In this document: in pieces, positions 26,901 through 34,556 of the stretch | Numbering within the stretch: the stretch's first letter is position 1 | Layout: each line of letters begins with the position of its first letter | Source of the DNA: Couchioplanes caeruleus | GTDB taxonomy: Bacteria; Actinomycetota; Actinomycetes; Mycobacteriales; Micromonosporaceae | Direction of reading: 5' to 3' | Assembly (NCBI RefSeq): GCF_023499255.1 | Contig: NZ_CP092183.1 | Location: forward strand, 7,188,501 to 7,252,500 | DNA length: 64,000 nt | Program-made: the position numbers and the translations under genes | The notes under the pieces: generated by a model | Database searches by the model: none | What the model was told of the DNA's origin: nothing | The model's input: only the letters and a program-made list of their open reading frames with translations

Positions 26901-28182
26901 CCGCCCGGTCGGAGAGCTCGCGGGCCGCCAGCTGCAACTGCACGAGCTGATCCGTCGTACGCCCCAGCACCGCCAGGCAGAGCGCCTGCACCTCCTCCGG
27001 CAGGCCGTCGCGGAGCACGCGCAGCGGGTCCTCCTTCTGCGCGACGACGAGCACCCGCTTGCCGTTCGCCATCAGGTGGCAGATGAGGTTGCGGATCGTG
27101 TGCGTCTTACCGGTGCCCGGCGGTCCCTGCACGGCCACGTTGCGGTGCTCGGCGAGCCGCCGCGCGATGGACTCCTGGGCCTCGTTGGTGGACAACGGCA
27201 TGAGCAGCCGCTCTCCCACCCGCTGCCAGTCCTCCGGCCGGTCGCCGGGCATGCGCAGGCGGCTGGGCTCGTGCGCGACGATCGCGGCGAGCGCGCCGAC
27301 CGCCTCGGTGTCGCCGGCGAGCAGCCGGTCGCGCAGCCGCTCGAGGAACCCGCGGAGCAGGCGCTGCCTGGGCCGGGCGAACAGCACGCCGGTGTCCACG
27401 ATGTGCGGTCCGGCCGCGTGTTGCCCGGCGGCGACCACGACCCGGTCGTACCCGAGCCGGCCGAGCGCCCGCTCGAACAGCTCGCGCCGCTCGAGGTCAC
27501 TCCACAGGTCCACCTCGAGCGTGCCGGCGGGACCGGCCAGCGCGAGCAGCTGCCCGAGATAGCGCTCGTCCATCCCGGCCAGCGCGTCGGTCTGCAGCCG
27601 GGACGGGCCCTGCGGCGACACGGTGATCAGCGAGCGGTCCGGCTCGTACTCCACGAGGACCGGCGTCGCGATCAGCGGATAACGCACCCGCTGACCGTCG
27701 ACGACCGTCTCCAGGATGCCGTGGCCCCACACCAGCTCGGTGGTGGCCGCGGCCATGTCGACCTGGTGCATCAGGTCGAACAGCTGCCGGTGCAGCACCC
27801 GGGTCTGCTCGGCGGACCGGCTCAGCAGCGACCACGGCCGCCACACCTCGTCGCGCCACGCCGCGAAGCCGTCGTCGACCGGCTCGTCCACGAGCACCGG
27901 CTCGGCCGCCGGACTGACCTCGGTGAGCCGGCGCCGCAGCTCGGCGGGGACCGGCGGCGACCCGGGCAGCTCCGGCAGCCCGACGCGCAGCCAGCTCGTG
28001 CCGTCCGCACCCGGGCCGGCCTCACACGCGGGATGCGCGGGCAGTGCGTCGAGCCAGTGCGCCTCGGCCGGCACGGTGCGCGCGGGACGTTCCATCTGGG
28101 CGCGTACGGCCAGGAGGTAGTCGGCGACGGAGACGGCCCGGTCCCGGATGACGGTCGGCGTCTCGGGCTGCGGCTCGGGCAT
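23956..28182 (-). CDS. Large SF1 helicase fused to a C-terminal Vsr-like endonuclease domain
   Basis: 1408 residues. The N-terminal 330 residues are unassigned. Walker A (QGPPGTGKTHTIRNLI) lies near residue 350. A long helical insertion covers about 400-950. Walker B (VIVDEASQADLF) lies near 1005, followed by GDDQQIGPQLGF, LTEHFRCVPQII, and SF1 motifs V and VI (YTFQGDERDVVL, then NVAASRARDQLWIF). The last 100 residues (YRIDFVLNAPDGRRLAIECD, then a downstream Arg/Val strand) match the Vsr/DUF559 nuclease fold with its acidic metal site. Helicase-Vsr fusions of this architecture are known in anti-phage defence. Acting alone in DNA-targeting defence or repair is an inference. No partner gene is evident. 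Confidence 0.87.
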   Translation of the reverse strand: MPEPQPETPTVIRDRAVSVADYLLAVRAQMERPARTVPAEAHWLDALPAHPACEAGPGADGTSWLRVGLPELPGSPPVPAELRRRLTEVSPAAEPVLVDEPVDDGFAAWRDEVWRPWSLLSRSAEQTRVLHRQLFDLMHQVDMAAATTELVWGHGILETVVDGQRVRYPLIATPVLVEYEPDRSLITVSPQGPSRLQTDALAGMDERYLGQLLALAGPAGTLEVDLWSDLERRELFERALGRLGYDRVVVAAGQHAAGPHIVDTGVLFARPRQRLLRGFLERLRDRLLAGDTEAVGALAAIVAHEPSRLRMPGDRPEDWQRVGERLLMPLSTNEAQESIARRLAEHRNVAVQGPPGTGKTHTIRNLICHLMANGKRVLVVAQKEDPLRVLRDGLPEEVQALCLAVLGRTTDQLVQLQLAARELSDRAATLDRSAEALRVQRLTRKLEEAERELAQALGGLRAVAENEDATFRVDGVDLSPADVGTWLRERAAAHGGIPDAVGPADEPPLSGEQFADLLDLATRLAPADRAAALRQLPDLAALPGAAQAKQDRADRWAAAERVSRLEAAGVDPDAVRAQGAETLAELLDGLRDAVSWLRRREGTWTDRLGRLVADPHWATVWADHVLATEELQRSLADLTRRLAGHRVAAPAALTSAPKRLLASLAELRERFAAGKGVNRLLQAALWKLAEEVRVDGEPLRSADDTDLAIAWVRRHQEQRRLGEHWAEWIQRLGIPPREGDPEVWAGTLLAEAAQSLAWDSQRWPELSVRLAQLVPQEELDLDAARLTEVSALLDDSPVVLELDELDAADRAVADHLARWPRLAAAWRTLDGWDEALAATQRLLTLRPEVTRYGQLRDRLAAVAPEWAAQIEAGAVPAVSGAACLQAWRWRQAQTWFDLVVGSVDPAVLSRRAEQGRERIRRLTGDLVVASAWLEVAKALDDRRRAALADWTTALRKIGKGTGRSAAAWQAHAQRAMAAAVEAVPVWVMSVDRAIEQFAGGAHFDVVIVDEASQADLFALPVLSLAERAVVVGDDQQIGPQLGFVGPVTGLIHNHLGDVPSAEHFDPESSLYDHAVRRSPERILLTEHFRCVPQIIEFSSRHYYDGKIQPLRADRPAFAPVRAVFVPEGVRQHLAAYGDVNVAEADALVDRVAAIVADPAYRGRTLGVISLLSTSGQATYLLARLRETIGEDEIQARRLRVGDAYTFQGDERDVVLVSTVVSDNDERVAAFTKREYHRRVNVAASRARDQLWIFHSVQPSSLRPDDARGLLLTYALNLTTPGPQPDAELLCESGFEREVLRRLHGRGHRPTPQFRIGGYRIDFVLNAPDGRRLAIECDGDAYHGPEQWESDMRRQAVLERVGNCVFVRIRGSIFAREPEAALRPLWQRIEELGIAPAVPAVPAGDQPQR

Positions 28183-28271
28183 TCTTCGCAGGTTATCCGA
28201 TGGTCGCCCGGCAGCGGCCCGGCCCGCGGAAGCGGCCGTGATCGACCCGGATCCGTGCCGTGTCCCACTGT

Positions 28272-28277
28272 TAGAGT
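28272..28277 (+). promoter_or_regulatory. -10 box (TAGAGT)
   Basis: TAGAGT ends 6 bases before the ATG at 28284, consistent with a leaderless transcript. Confidence 0.45.
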
Positions 28278-28283
28278 GGCGCC

Positions 28284-28823
28284 ATGATCATGCGGGGGGC
28301 GGCCGGTGATCGCGGGTGGCTGCGCCTGGTGATCCTCGCGGCGGCAGCCGGCGTCATAGCCGTGCTCGCGGTCGTGGTGGCACGCCCGCACGCCGGCTCC
28401 CCGGCGCCCGCCGAGGCGAGCGACGGAGGCTCGGCCTCCGGGCAGGCGGCCGAGCCGGTGTCCTTCGGCTTCGCCTGCGACGCGACGGCCGGCGACCACT
28501 GTGCCCGCCTGCTGGCCGACTTCGGGCGCCGCGCCGAGCTCAGCGCGGCACAACGATCCGCCGCCGAGCCCGTGGCGGACAAGGCGACGCAGGTCTTCGT
28601 GGATTCGGCAGCGGCGGGCGCGGAGAGCGCACGCCGGGCGTTGTCCGATGCCGGCTTCGACGCGGTGGCGCGCGTCGCTCGCACGGACGACCTGGCCGCG
28701 GCCGGCAGCGTTCTGGCCGCCGTCGCCACCGGCCCCGCCTGCGTCGTGCTCCTGCAGGACACCGCGGGGATCCGGGGCTACATCGCGGGCCGGCTGCCCG
28801 ACGACGGATGCCTCGCCGCATAG
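28284..28823 (+). CDS. Membrane-anchored hypothetical protein
   Basis: 179 residues. One N-terminal membrane helix (about residues 13-33, LRLVILAAAAGVIAVLAVVV) is followed by an Ala/Ser/Gly-rich linker and a predicted external domain of about 125 residues. That domain has four Cys (FACDATAGDHCARLL, then GPACVVLLQD and DDGCLAA) that could form two disulphides. It is not similar to any family I recognise. It stands between two minus-strand helicase genes. The start is supported by a TAGAGT box 6 bases upstream. Confidence 0.7.
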   Translation: MIMRGAAGDRGWLRLVILAAAAGVIAVLAVVVARPHAGSPAPAEASDGGSASGQAAEPVSFGFACDATAGDHCARLLADFGRRAELSAAQRSAAEPVADKATQVFVDSAAAGAESARRALSDAGFDAVARVARTDDLAAAGSVLAAVATGPACVVLLQDTAGIRGYIAGRLPDDGCLAA

Positions 28824-28999
28824 GCGTCCCTACCGCACGATCCCGAGGTGTGACGTCCCGGCGACCAGCGCCGTGATGAGAGCAATATGGCCCAAGGGGC
28901 GCCGCATCGAGGCATCCGTCCTGTGGAGGCGAAAGCCAAGATCATTGATCAAGGGCGCCTCGACCGGCAACCCCGGTCCGGCCGCAACCGGCCGTTTCG

Positions 29000-31135
29000 T
29001 TACCTGCTCGTGAGCAGGACCAGCCGCTGGGTCGCCCGGGTCATCGCCACGTACCGGTCGACCGCCCCCTCGATGCCCGTGCCGTACGTCTCCGGATCGA
29101 CCAGCACGACGAGGTCGAACTCGAGGCCCTTGGACAGCTCCGGGGTGAGCGACCGGACGCGCGCCGTACCCCGGAAAGCAGGGTCTCCGATGACGCACGC
29201 GATGCCCTCGGCGTGCTGGGCCAGCCAGCTGTCGAGGATGCGGTGCAGGTCCGACGCCGATCCGTACGCCACCGGGACACCGGTGCTGCGGATGGACGTG
29301 GGCACGTTGGCGTCGGGCAGCGCGGCCCGGATGACCGGCTCCGCCTCCGCCATGATCTCCTGCGGCGTCCGGTAGTTGATGGTCAGCGACGCCATGGCGA
29401 TCCGGTCGAACCCGACCCGGTCCAGCCGCTCCTGCCAGGACTCGGTGAACCCGTGCCGGGCCTGAGCGCGGTCGCCCACGATGGTGAAGCTGCGCGACGG
29501 GCACCGCAGCAGCAGCATCTGCCACTGCGCGTCGGTCAGCTCCTGCGCCTCGTCCACGACGACGTGCGCGAACGGGCCGGCCAGCAGGTCCGGGTCGGCG
29601 GCGGGCAGGACGGCCTCGTCCACCAGCGCGTCCTGCAGGTCCAGCTGGCGCAGGCTGGCCAGGACGCCCTCGCCGTCGTCGTACGTGTGCGCCTCGATCA
29701 GCTCGTCGACGACCGTGGCCATGCGGGCCCGTTCGGCGGCGAGGGTGGCCTCGTGCCGGCGCTTCCGCCCGGACGCCTCCGGGTCACCGAGCCGCTGCCG
29801 GGCCGCGTCGAGCAGCGGCAGGTCGGAGACCGTCCAGGCCCGGGGGTCGCTTCGCTGGAGCGTACGGATCTCCTCGACGCTCAGCCAAGGGGCGCATCGA
29901 CGCAGGTACGCCGGCACCGACCACAGATCCCCGACGATGTCGGTGGCCTCGAGCACCGGCCACGCACGGTTGAAGGCGGCGCGCACTTCCCGGCGGACCG
30001 TCTCGTCCGGCTCGTCCCCGTCGTACTTGTGCCGCAGGATCGTCAGCAGTTCCTCCCAGATCTCGTCGCGCGCCTCGTTGTGCGGGGTCCCCGGCCCCGG
30101 CGCCTCGAACGCCTCGGCCCAGTCGCCGGCGTCGAGCCGCACGTCGGCGTCACCGGCGGAAACGGTCATCGCCCGGGCCGGCGGCTCCTCGTAGAACCGG
30201 ACGGCCGCGTCGATCGCTCGGGTGAGGGCGGCCGATGCCTTGAGCCGGGCCACCTCCGGATCCGTCTCCACGGTCGCCGTGGCGCCCTCCGCGACGAGGT
30301 CGCGCAGCGTGCACGACTGCACGCCCTCCTCGCCCAGGCTCGGCAGCACGTCCTCGACATACGCCAGGTACGGCTGATGCGGCCCGACGAACAGCACCCC
30401 GCCCCGGCGATGCCCCAGCCGCGGATCCGAATAGAGCAGGTACGCCGTCCGGTGCAGCGCGACGACCGTCTTGCCCGTACCCGGTCCGCCGTCGACGACG
30501 AGGGCGCCGCGGGACCCGGCGCGGATGATCGCGTCCTGGTCGGCCTGAATGGTGCCGAGCACATCGCGCATCCGCGCCGACCGGTTGCTGCCCAGGCTCG
30601 CGATGAAGGCGGACTGGTCGTCCAGCGCGGCGTGCCCCTCCACCCCGTCCGCGGTGAAGACCTCGTCCCAGTAGTCGGTGATCCGCCCGCGGGTCCAGCG
30701 GTACCGGCGCCGGCTCGCCAGCCCCATCGGGTTCGCATGGGTGGCACCGAAGAACGGCTCCGCCGCCGGTGACCGCCAGTCGAGCAGCAACCGGCGCCCC
30801 GACCCGTCGGTGAGCCCGAGCCGGCCCACGTACACCGGCTCGCCGCCGTCCGCCTCGACCATCCGCCCGAGACACAGGTCCAGCCCGAAACGCCGCAGCG
30901 TCCGCAGCCGGGCCGCGAGCCGGCGAACCTCGGTATCCCGGTCCACCGCCTGCCGGCCCTTCCCGGCGGGCGCCCGCCGCTCGGCCTCCAGCCGCTCGGA
31001 CAGATCGGCGATCGACCGGTCGAGGCTGGTGGCGATGGCCGCGAAGTGCCGCTCATCGGCGGCGATCAGCGCGGGCTCCGCCTTGGCGGCAAGACGGTCG
31101 GGCAGGTCGAACGCGCTGGCGGTCAGCGGCTTCAC
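29000..31135 (-). CDS. helR: HelR-type RNA polymerase recycling ATPase (rifamycin protection)
   Basis: 711 residues from the GTG at 31135 (VKPLTASAFDLPDRLA), preceded by an AAAGAGAG ribosome-binding site. It is a HelD-like SF1 ATPase: an N-terminal helical arm (about 20-90), a QADQDAIIRAG Q motif, Walker A GGPGTGKTVVALH near 215, Walker B VVVDEAQELTDAQW, NYRTPQEIM, and C-terminal KGLEFDLVVLVDPE and YVAMTRATQRLVLL. HelR proteins bind RNA polymerase, displace bound rifamycins and release stalled enzyme. A 17/19 match to the rifamycin-associated element lies 58 bases upstream, which strongly supports this assignment over a generic UvrD-like helicase and predicts induction by rifamycins. Confidence 0.9.
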   Translation of the reverse strand: MKPLTASAFDLPDRLAAKAEPALIAADERHFAAIATSLDRSIADLSERLEAERRAPAGKGRQAVDRDTEVRRLAARLRTLRRFGLDLCLGRMVEADGGEPVYVGRLGLTDGSGRRLLLDWRSPAAEPFFGATHANPMGLASRRRYRWTRGRITDYWDEVFTADGVEGHAALDDQSAFIASLGSNRSARMRDVLGTIQADQDAIIRAGSRGALVVDGGPGTGKTVVALHRTAYLLYSDPRLGHRRGGVLFVGPHQPYLAYVEDVLPSLGEEGVQSCTLRDLVAEGATATVETDPEVARLKASAALTRAIDAAVRFYEEPPARAMTVSAGDADVRLDAGDWAEAFEAPGPGTPHNEARDEIWEELLTILRHKYDGDEPDETVRREVRAAFNRAWPVLEATDIVGDLWSVPAYLRRCAPWLSVEEIRTLQRSDPRAWTVSDLPLLDAARQRLGDPEASGRKRRHEATLAAERARMATVVDELIEAHTYDDGEGVLASLRQLDLQDALVDEAVLPAADPDLLAGPFAHVVVDEAQELTDAQWQMLLLRCPSRSFTIVGDRAQARHGFTESWQERLDRVGFDRIAMASLTINYRTPQEIMAEAEPVIRAALPDANVPTSIRSTGVPVAYGSASDLHRILDSWLAQHAEGIACVIGDPAFRGTARVRSLTPELSKGLEFDLVVLVDPETYGTGIEGAVDRYVAMTRATQRLVLLTSR

Positions 31136-31193
31136 GCGGCATCTCTCTTTCGCCGGAAACAGGGCTCTGACCAGCGATTTTGCGCGCCACCCC

Positions 31194-31212
31194 GGGTCTT
31201 GCGGCAAGCCCC
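31194..31212 (-). promoter_or_regulatory. Rifamycin-associated element (RAE) upstream of helR
   Basis: On the minus strand this reads GGGGCTTGCCGCAAGACCC. It matches the actinobacterial RAE consensus as I remember it (GGGGCTTGCGGCAAGGCCC) at 17 of 19 positions and keeps the CTTGC/GCAAG inverted arms. RAEs lie upstream of inducible rifamycin resistance genes (arr, rox, rph, iri, helR). The placement directly before a HelR-type gene makes chance unlikely. Confidence 0.85.
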
Positions 31213-31247
31213 CGGGTGCGATATACGTTAATAGTGGCGGGGAGTGT

Positions 31248-32009
31248 TCAGACCTCCTCCGGATCCCGTCCCTGAGCCGACTCCGGGTCTCGTCCCTGGG
31301 CGGATCGCCCGCCGTCCACCGGGATGATCGCGCCGTTGAGGAAGCTCGCCGCGTCCGAGAGCAGGAACGCCACCACCTCTGCGACCTCGCTCGCCCGTCC
31401 CATCCGTCCCAGCGGTTGCAGCGCCGCGATCTCCCGCGTGAAGTGCTCGGCGGCGGCCGGGGAGAGACCGGCCACGTGGGTGTCCGAGCGTTCCGTGGCG
31501 ATCGAGCCGAGGGCCACCGCGTTGACGCGTACGCCGCGCGGGCCGTAGTCCACCGCCGCCGCCCGGGTCAGGCCCTCGATCGCCGCCTTCGCCGTCGCGT
31601 ACGGAAGTGCGCCCCGGACCGCCCGTTGCGCCTGGTGCGACGACACGTTGACGATGGCCGTGCAGCCGGCTCGCAGCGCCGCGGCTGTGCCGGCGAGCAC
31701 CGGGTGCAGGTTGCGGCCGATGAGGTCGGCGACCGCGGCCGGGTCCTCGTGCAGCCAGGCGTCGCGGAACACCGCCGCGTTGTTGACCCAGCCGGTGAGC
31801 GGGCGGGGCACCGCTGCCGCCGCCCGGGCCGCCACCTCGGGGTCCGCCGCGTCGCCGAGGACCGGCACGATCTCCGGCCGGTCGGTGGCCCAGTCGAGCG
31901 CGGCGGCGTCGACCTCGAGCACGGCCACGGTCGCGCCGTCGCCGGCCAGCCTTTCCACGATCGCGCGCCCGACGCCGCGGCCGCCGCCGGTGACCACGCA
32001 GGACGTCAT
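31248..32009 (-). CDS. SDR-family NAD(P)-dependent oxidoreductase
   Basis: 253 residues from the ATG at 32009. Classical SDR motifs are present: the TGGGRGVG cofactor loop, WVNNAAV, the catalytic Ser in [17 protein letters not shown] (YxxxK), and [12 protein letters not shown] after the active site. The ATG overlaps the TGA of the ACC deaminase gene by 4 bases (ATGA), so the two are co-translated. The substrate is unknown; pairing with ACC deaminase could suggest 2-oxobutyrate or a related acid, but that is speculation. The last 18 residues contain a duplicated octapeptide (SAQGRDPE twice) encoded by a 24-bp duplication beyond the usual C-terminus. Confidence 0.87.
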   Translation of the reverse strand: MTSCVVTGGGRGVGRAIVERLAGDGATVAVLEVDAAALDWATDRPEIVPVLGDAADPEVAARAAAAVPRPLTGWVNNAAVFRDAWLHEDPAAVADLIGRNLHPVLAGTAAALRAGCTAIVNVSSHQAQRAVRGALPYATAKAAIEGLTRAAAVDYGPRGVRVNAVALGSIATERSDTHVAGLSPAAAEHFTREIAALQPLGRMGRASEVAEVVAFLLSDAASFLNGAIIPVDGGRSAQGRDPESAQGRDPEEV

Positions 32010-33025
32010 ACGATCGCGCTGTACGCGTTGAGCGCCGGCTGGCCGCCGAGGTGCGCGTACAGCACTGTGGACGATGCCGGGATCTCGCCGCGGCGGACCA
32101 GATCGATCATCGCGGCCATCGACTTGCCCTCGTAGACCGGGTCCGTGACCATGCCCTCGGTGCTCGCGGCCAGGCGCATCGCCGCGACCGTCGCCTCGTC
32201 GGGGATGCCGTACGTGCCCGCGTGATAGCGGTCGTCCAGCAGGATCTCGTCGTCGCGCAGCTCGCGGCCGACACCGATGAGCGCGGCGGTGTCCCGGGCG
32301 ATGCGGGCGACCTGCGCCCACGTCTCGGCCGGTTTCGCCGAGCCGTCGATGCCGAGCACCCGCCGCGGCCGGTCGTCGCCGAGCGCGGCGAACCCGGCGA
32401 TCATCCCGGCCTGGGTGCTGCCGGTCACCGAGCACACCACGATCGTGTCGAAGAAGACGCCCAGCTGCGCCTCCTGCTCGGCGACCTCGCGCGCCCAGCC
32501 CGCGAAGCCCAGGCCGCCGAGGCGGTGGTCGGAGGCGCCGGCCGGGATCGCGTACGGCTTCCCGCCCCGCTCCACGACCTCGGCGAGCGCCCGCTCCCAG
32601 CTCTCCTTGAAGCCGATGCCGAACCCGGCCCGCACGAGGCGCACGTCGGCACCGGCGAGGCGGCTGATCAGGATGTTGCCGACCTTGTCGTAGACGCTGT
32701 CCGGCCAGTCGACCCAGCTCTCCTGCACGAGGACGCACTTCAGCCCCGCGTACGCCGCGACGGCCGCGACCTGCCGCGTGTGGTTGGACTGCACCCCGCC
32801 GATCGAGACGAGCGTGTCGCAGCCCTGTGCGAGCGCGTCGGCCACCAGGTACTCCAGTTTGCGCGTCTTGTTGCCGCCGTACGCGATCCCGGAGTTGCAG
32901 TCCTCCCGTTTGGCCCACAGCTGCGCGCCGCCGAGCTCGCGGGTGAGCCGGTGCAGGCGGTGCACGGGCGAGGGGCCGAAGAGCAGCGGGAACCGCTCGA
33001 AGTCATCCAGCGACATGCGGGCCAT
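32006..33025 (-). CDS. acdS: 1-aminocyclopropane-1-carboxylate deaminase
   Basis: 339 residues; ATGs at 33025 and 33016 are both possible starts. This PLP fold-type II enzyme has [10 protein letters not shown] (PLP lysine), [18 protein letters not shown] and a C-terminal [13 protein letters not shown]. The Glu in DPVYEGKS and the Leu in HLGGQPA correspond to the Glu/Leu pair that marks true ACC deaminases; D-cysteine desulfhydrases have Ser/Thr instead. It cleaves ACC, the plant ethylene precursor, to ammonia and 2-oxobutyrate in the cytoplasm. It suggests contact with plants or use of ACC as nitrogen source. It is co-translated with the downstream SDR gene. Confidence 0.92.
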   Translation of the reverse strand: MARMSLDDFERFPLLFGPSPVHRLHRLTRELGGAQLWAKREDCNSGIAYGGNKTRKLEYLVADALAQGCDTLVSIGGVQSNHTRQVAAVAAYAGLKCVLVQESWVDWPDSVYDKVGNILISRLAGADVRLVRAGFGIGFKESWERALAEVVERGGKPYAIPAGASDHRLGGLGFAGWAREVAEQEAQLGVFFDTIVVCSVTGSTQAGMIAGFAALGDDRPRRVLGIDGSAKPAETWAQVARIARDTAALIGVGRELRDDEILLDDRYHAGTYGIPDEATVAAMRLAASTEGMVTDPVYEGKSMAAMIDLVRRGEIPASSTVLYAHLGGQPALNAYSAIV

Positions 33026-33068
33026 TCTCGCAGCTCGGACGGGGCCGCGGAAAAGATCGACAACCCTC

Positions 33069-33074
33069 TATCGT
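33069..33074 (+). promoter_or_regulatory. -10 box (TATCGT)
   Basis: TATCGT ends 6 bases before the GTG at 33081, consistent with a leaderless transcript and supporting that start. Confidence 0.45.
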
Positions 33075-33080
33075 GGCGCC

Positions 33081-33521
33081 GTGACCACACCCGCCGCCCC
33101 GCCCCGCAAGCGCAAGAAGTGGCCGTTCGTCCTCGGTACGGTGCTCGTTCTCGTGTTCCTCACGTGCGCCCTCGGGATAGGCCGGCTCTACTTCCGGCTC
33201 AAGCACGTGACGGACCTCGACAAGGCGGCCGAGAAGGCCACGTCCGCCTTCATCGACGACTACCGCGACGGGCTCAGCCCCGCCGGGTACGACGGCCTCT
33301 GCGCCGAGGCGAAGGAGGAGTTCGCCCGCGAGGATCTCGCCGGGCCGGCGAAGGGCAAGGCGATCACGGGCTACCGCATCACGTCGACGAACGTGGACTA
33401 CGACCGCCGGCGGGCGACGGTCGGTGCCCAGATCCGCCGCGCGGACGGCTCCACGGCCGACGAGGTCTACGTCCTCGACGAGGTGGACGACGAGTGGAGG
33501 ATGTGCGTCTTCCCCACGTGA
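33081..33521 (+). CDS. Small single-pass membrane protein, hypothetical
   Basis: 146 residues from the GTG at 33081. A basic N-terminus (PPRKRKK) precedes one membrane helix (WPFVLGTVLVLVFLTCALG, about 14-32). The remaining 110 residues form a probable external alpha+beta domain resembling the DUF4878/NTF2-like lumenal domains of small actinobacterial membrane proteins (helix AAEKATSAFIDDYRDG, then strands YRITSTNVDYDRRRATV and VYVLDEVDDEWRMCVF). The function is unknown. Confidence 0.7.
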   Translation: MTTPAAPPRKRKKWPFVLGTVLVLVFLTCALGIGRLYFRLKHVTDLDKAAEKATSAFIDDYRDGLSPAGYDGLCAEAKEEFAREDLAGPAKGKAITGYRITSTNVDYDRRRATVGAQIRRADGSTADEVYVLDEVDDEWRMCVFPT

Positions 33522-33527
33522 GCCCGG

Positions 33528-34196
33528 TCAGGGGAACTGCATGCGGCGCGGACGCGGGATGACCGGGGGCGGCAGGGGCAGGTCGTCGATGTGGCTCCAG
33601 TTGAGCGAGCCGTTGTCCGTCGACTTGATCTCACCGAGGCAGGCCCTGAGCAGGCCGAGGTGCGGCGCGCCCGCGTACCCGGCGATGACGACCTCCGGCG
33701 TGGGCTCGATCCGGGCGATCGCGGCGCAGATCTTCGCGACCTCCCGCTCGTCGACCGCGTCGAGCGGCAGCGGGGTCTCGACCTGCGACCGCCGCCACGG
33801 CGGGCCGAACCGGCGCAGCAGCTCCCGGGCGAGGCGCCCGAACGAGCGGCCCACCGGGGCGTCGCGCATGGAGTCGCCGGCCGACTGGCCGTAGCACCAC
33901 GGGACGACCACGTGCCCGTTGATGACCACGAGCTGGTAGACCGACCGGGGCACACTGATGATCTCGGCTCCCGGCAACGTGCCCAGGAACAGCACGAGTT
34001 CCTCGTACGGGAGGGGCCACCGGGGGTTGGCGAGGATCCGTTCCGCGGTCTGCGTCGTCGAGGGGCGGGCGTTGACTTCACGATCGATCGCCGTGCTCAA
34101 TGCCTCGGGAACCCGGGTCCACAGCTCGGCGGCGACTTTGTCGCCGAACTGCTCGACCACCCACTCGCTCGGACCGACGAGAACGTCTGGACGCAT
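33528..34196 (-). CDS. Conserved hypothetical protein
   Basis: 222 residues, soluble, with no signal peptide or membrane helix. Visible segments include a helical N-terminus (VGPSEWVVEQFGDKVAAELW), a beta-rich middle (GAEIISVPRSVYQLVVINGH) and a Pro-rich C-terminus. I do not recognise the family. It stands alone, convergent with the preceding membrane-protein gene, and its 5' side faces the long regulatory region before the padR gene. Confidence 0.65.
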   Translation of the reverse strand: MRPDVLVGPSEWVVEQFGDKVAAELWTRVPEALSTAIDREVNARPSTTQTAERILANPRWPLPYEELVLFLGTLPGAEIISVPRSVYQLVVINGHVVVPWCYGQSAGDSMRDAPVGRSFGRLARELLRRFGPPWRRSQVETPLPLDAVDEREVAKICAAIARIEPTPEVVIAGYAGAPHLGLLRACLGEIKSTDNGSLNWSHIDDLPLPPPVIPRPRRMQFP

Positions 34197-34361
34197 TCGG
34201 TACCACCACCGTCCGTGTCGCTGGCGCTACGGTCTGGCTAGAAGAGTTCCATCTCCGGAGATCGACTGGAAGAGAATTCCGATGAGATCTCAGAAACGGT
34301 CATGAATGAAAGCCGGCGGGACGATCAAACCGTTGCGGCGACGCTGGAGCAGCAGGTCCGG

Positions 34362-34425
34362 GACCCGCGAACATGCAACTTGCACGGCGAACCGCATGTG
34401 CAAGTTGCATGTCAGCTCGCGGGTC
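34362..34425. promoter_or_regulatory. Long inverted repeat with paired TGCAAsTTGCA operators
   Basis: A perfect 15-bp inverted repeat (34371-34385 and 34398-34412, 12-base loop) is extended by a further 9-bp pair (34362-34370 with 34417-34425) after a 4-base bulge. Each arm is itself a palindromic word, TGCAACTTGCA (34374-34384) and TGCAAGTTGCA (34399-34409), with centres 25 bp apart. It lies in the 360-base gap between divergent genes, 145 bases upstream of padR. It looks like two dimer sites for one repressor, or a structured RNA. Confidence 0.6.
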
Positions 34426-34520
34426 GGTCCTCTATTCACAGTGAATCCGTCCCATATTTCGAGCGGGTGACAGCCCTGCGAACATCAACGGACGGTGAGC
34501 CCGCGATCGCTATGCAACGG

Positions 34521-34549
34521 TTGACGATATACATCGGCCACCGTACTGT
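34521..34549 (+). promoter_or_regulatory. padR promoter (-35 TTGACG, -10 TACTGT, 17-bp spacer)
   Basis: TTGACG (34521-34526) and TACTGT (34544-34549) are spaced by 17 bp. The GTG start of padR is 7 bases further on, so the transcript should be leaderless. A partial TGCAAC-GGTTG palindrome (34513-34523) overlaps the -35 box and may be an operator. Confidence 0.6.
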
Positions 34550-34556
34550 CCTCGCC

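Noticed and set aside
22558..28287. Open frame of about 1900 codons on the + strand
   Set aside because: It is a GC-rich antisense shadow of the helicase-Vsr gene, with no motifs, and it also overlaps the GlxA and cupin genes.
31135..31207. N-terminal extension of helR from a TTG at 31207
   Set aside because: It would begin inside the RAE, and the extra residues do not resemble HelR. The GTG at 31135 has a ribosome-binding site.
34302..34556. 85-residue N-terminal extension of the PadR protein
   Set aside because: The promoter and leaderless GTG at 34557 fit the family start, and the extension would translate the hairpin region.
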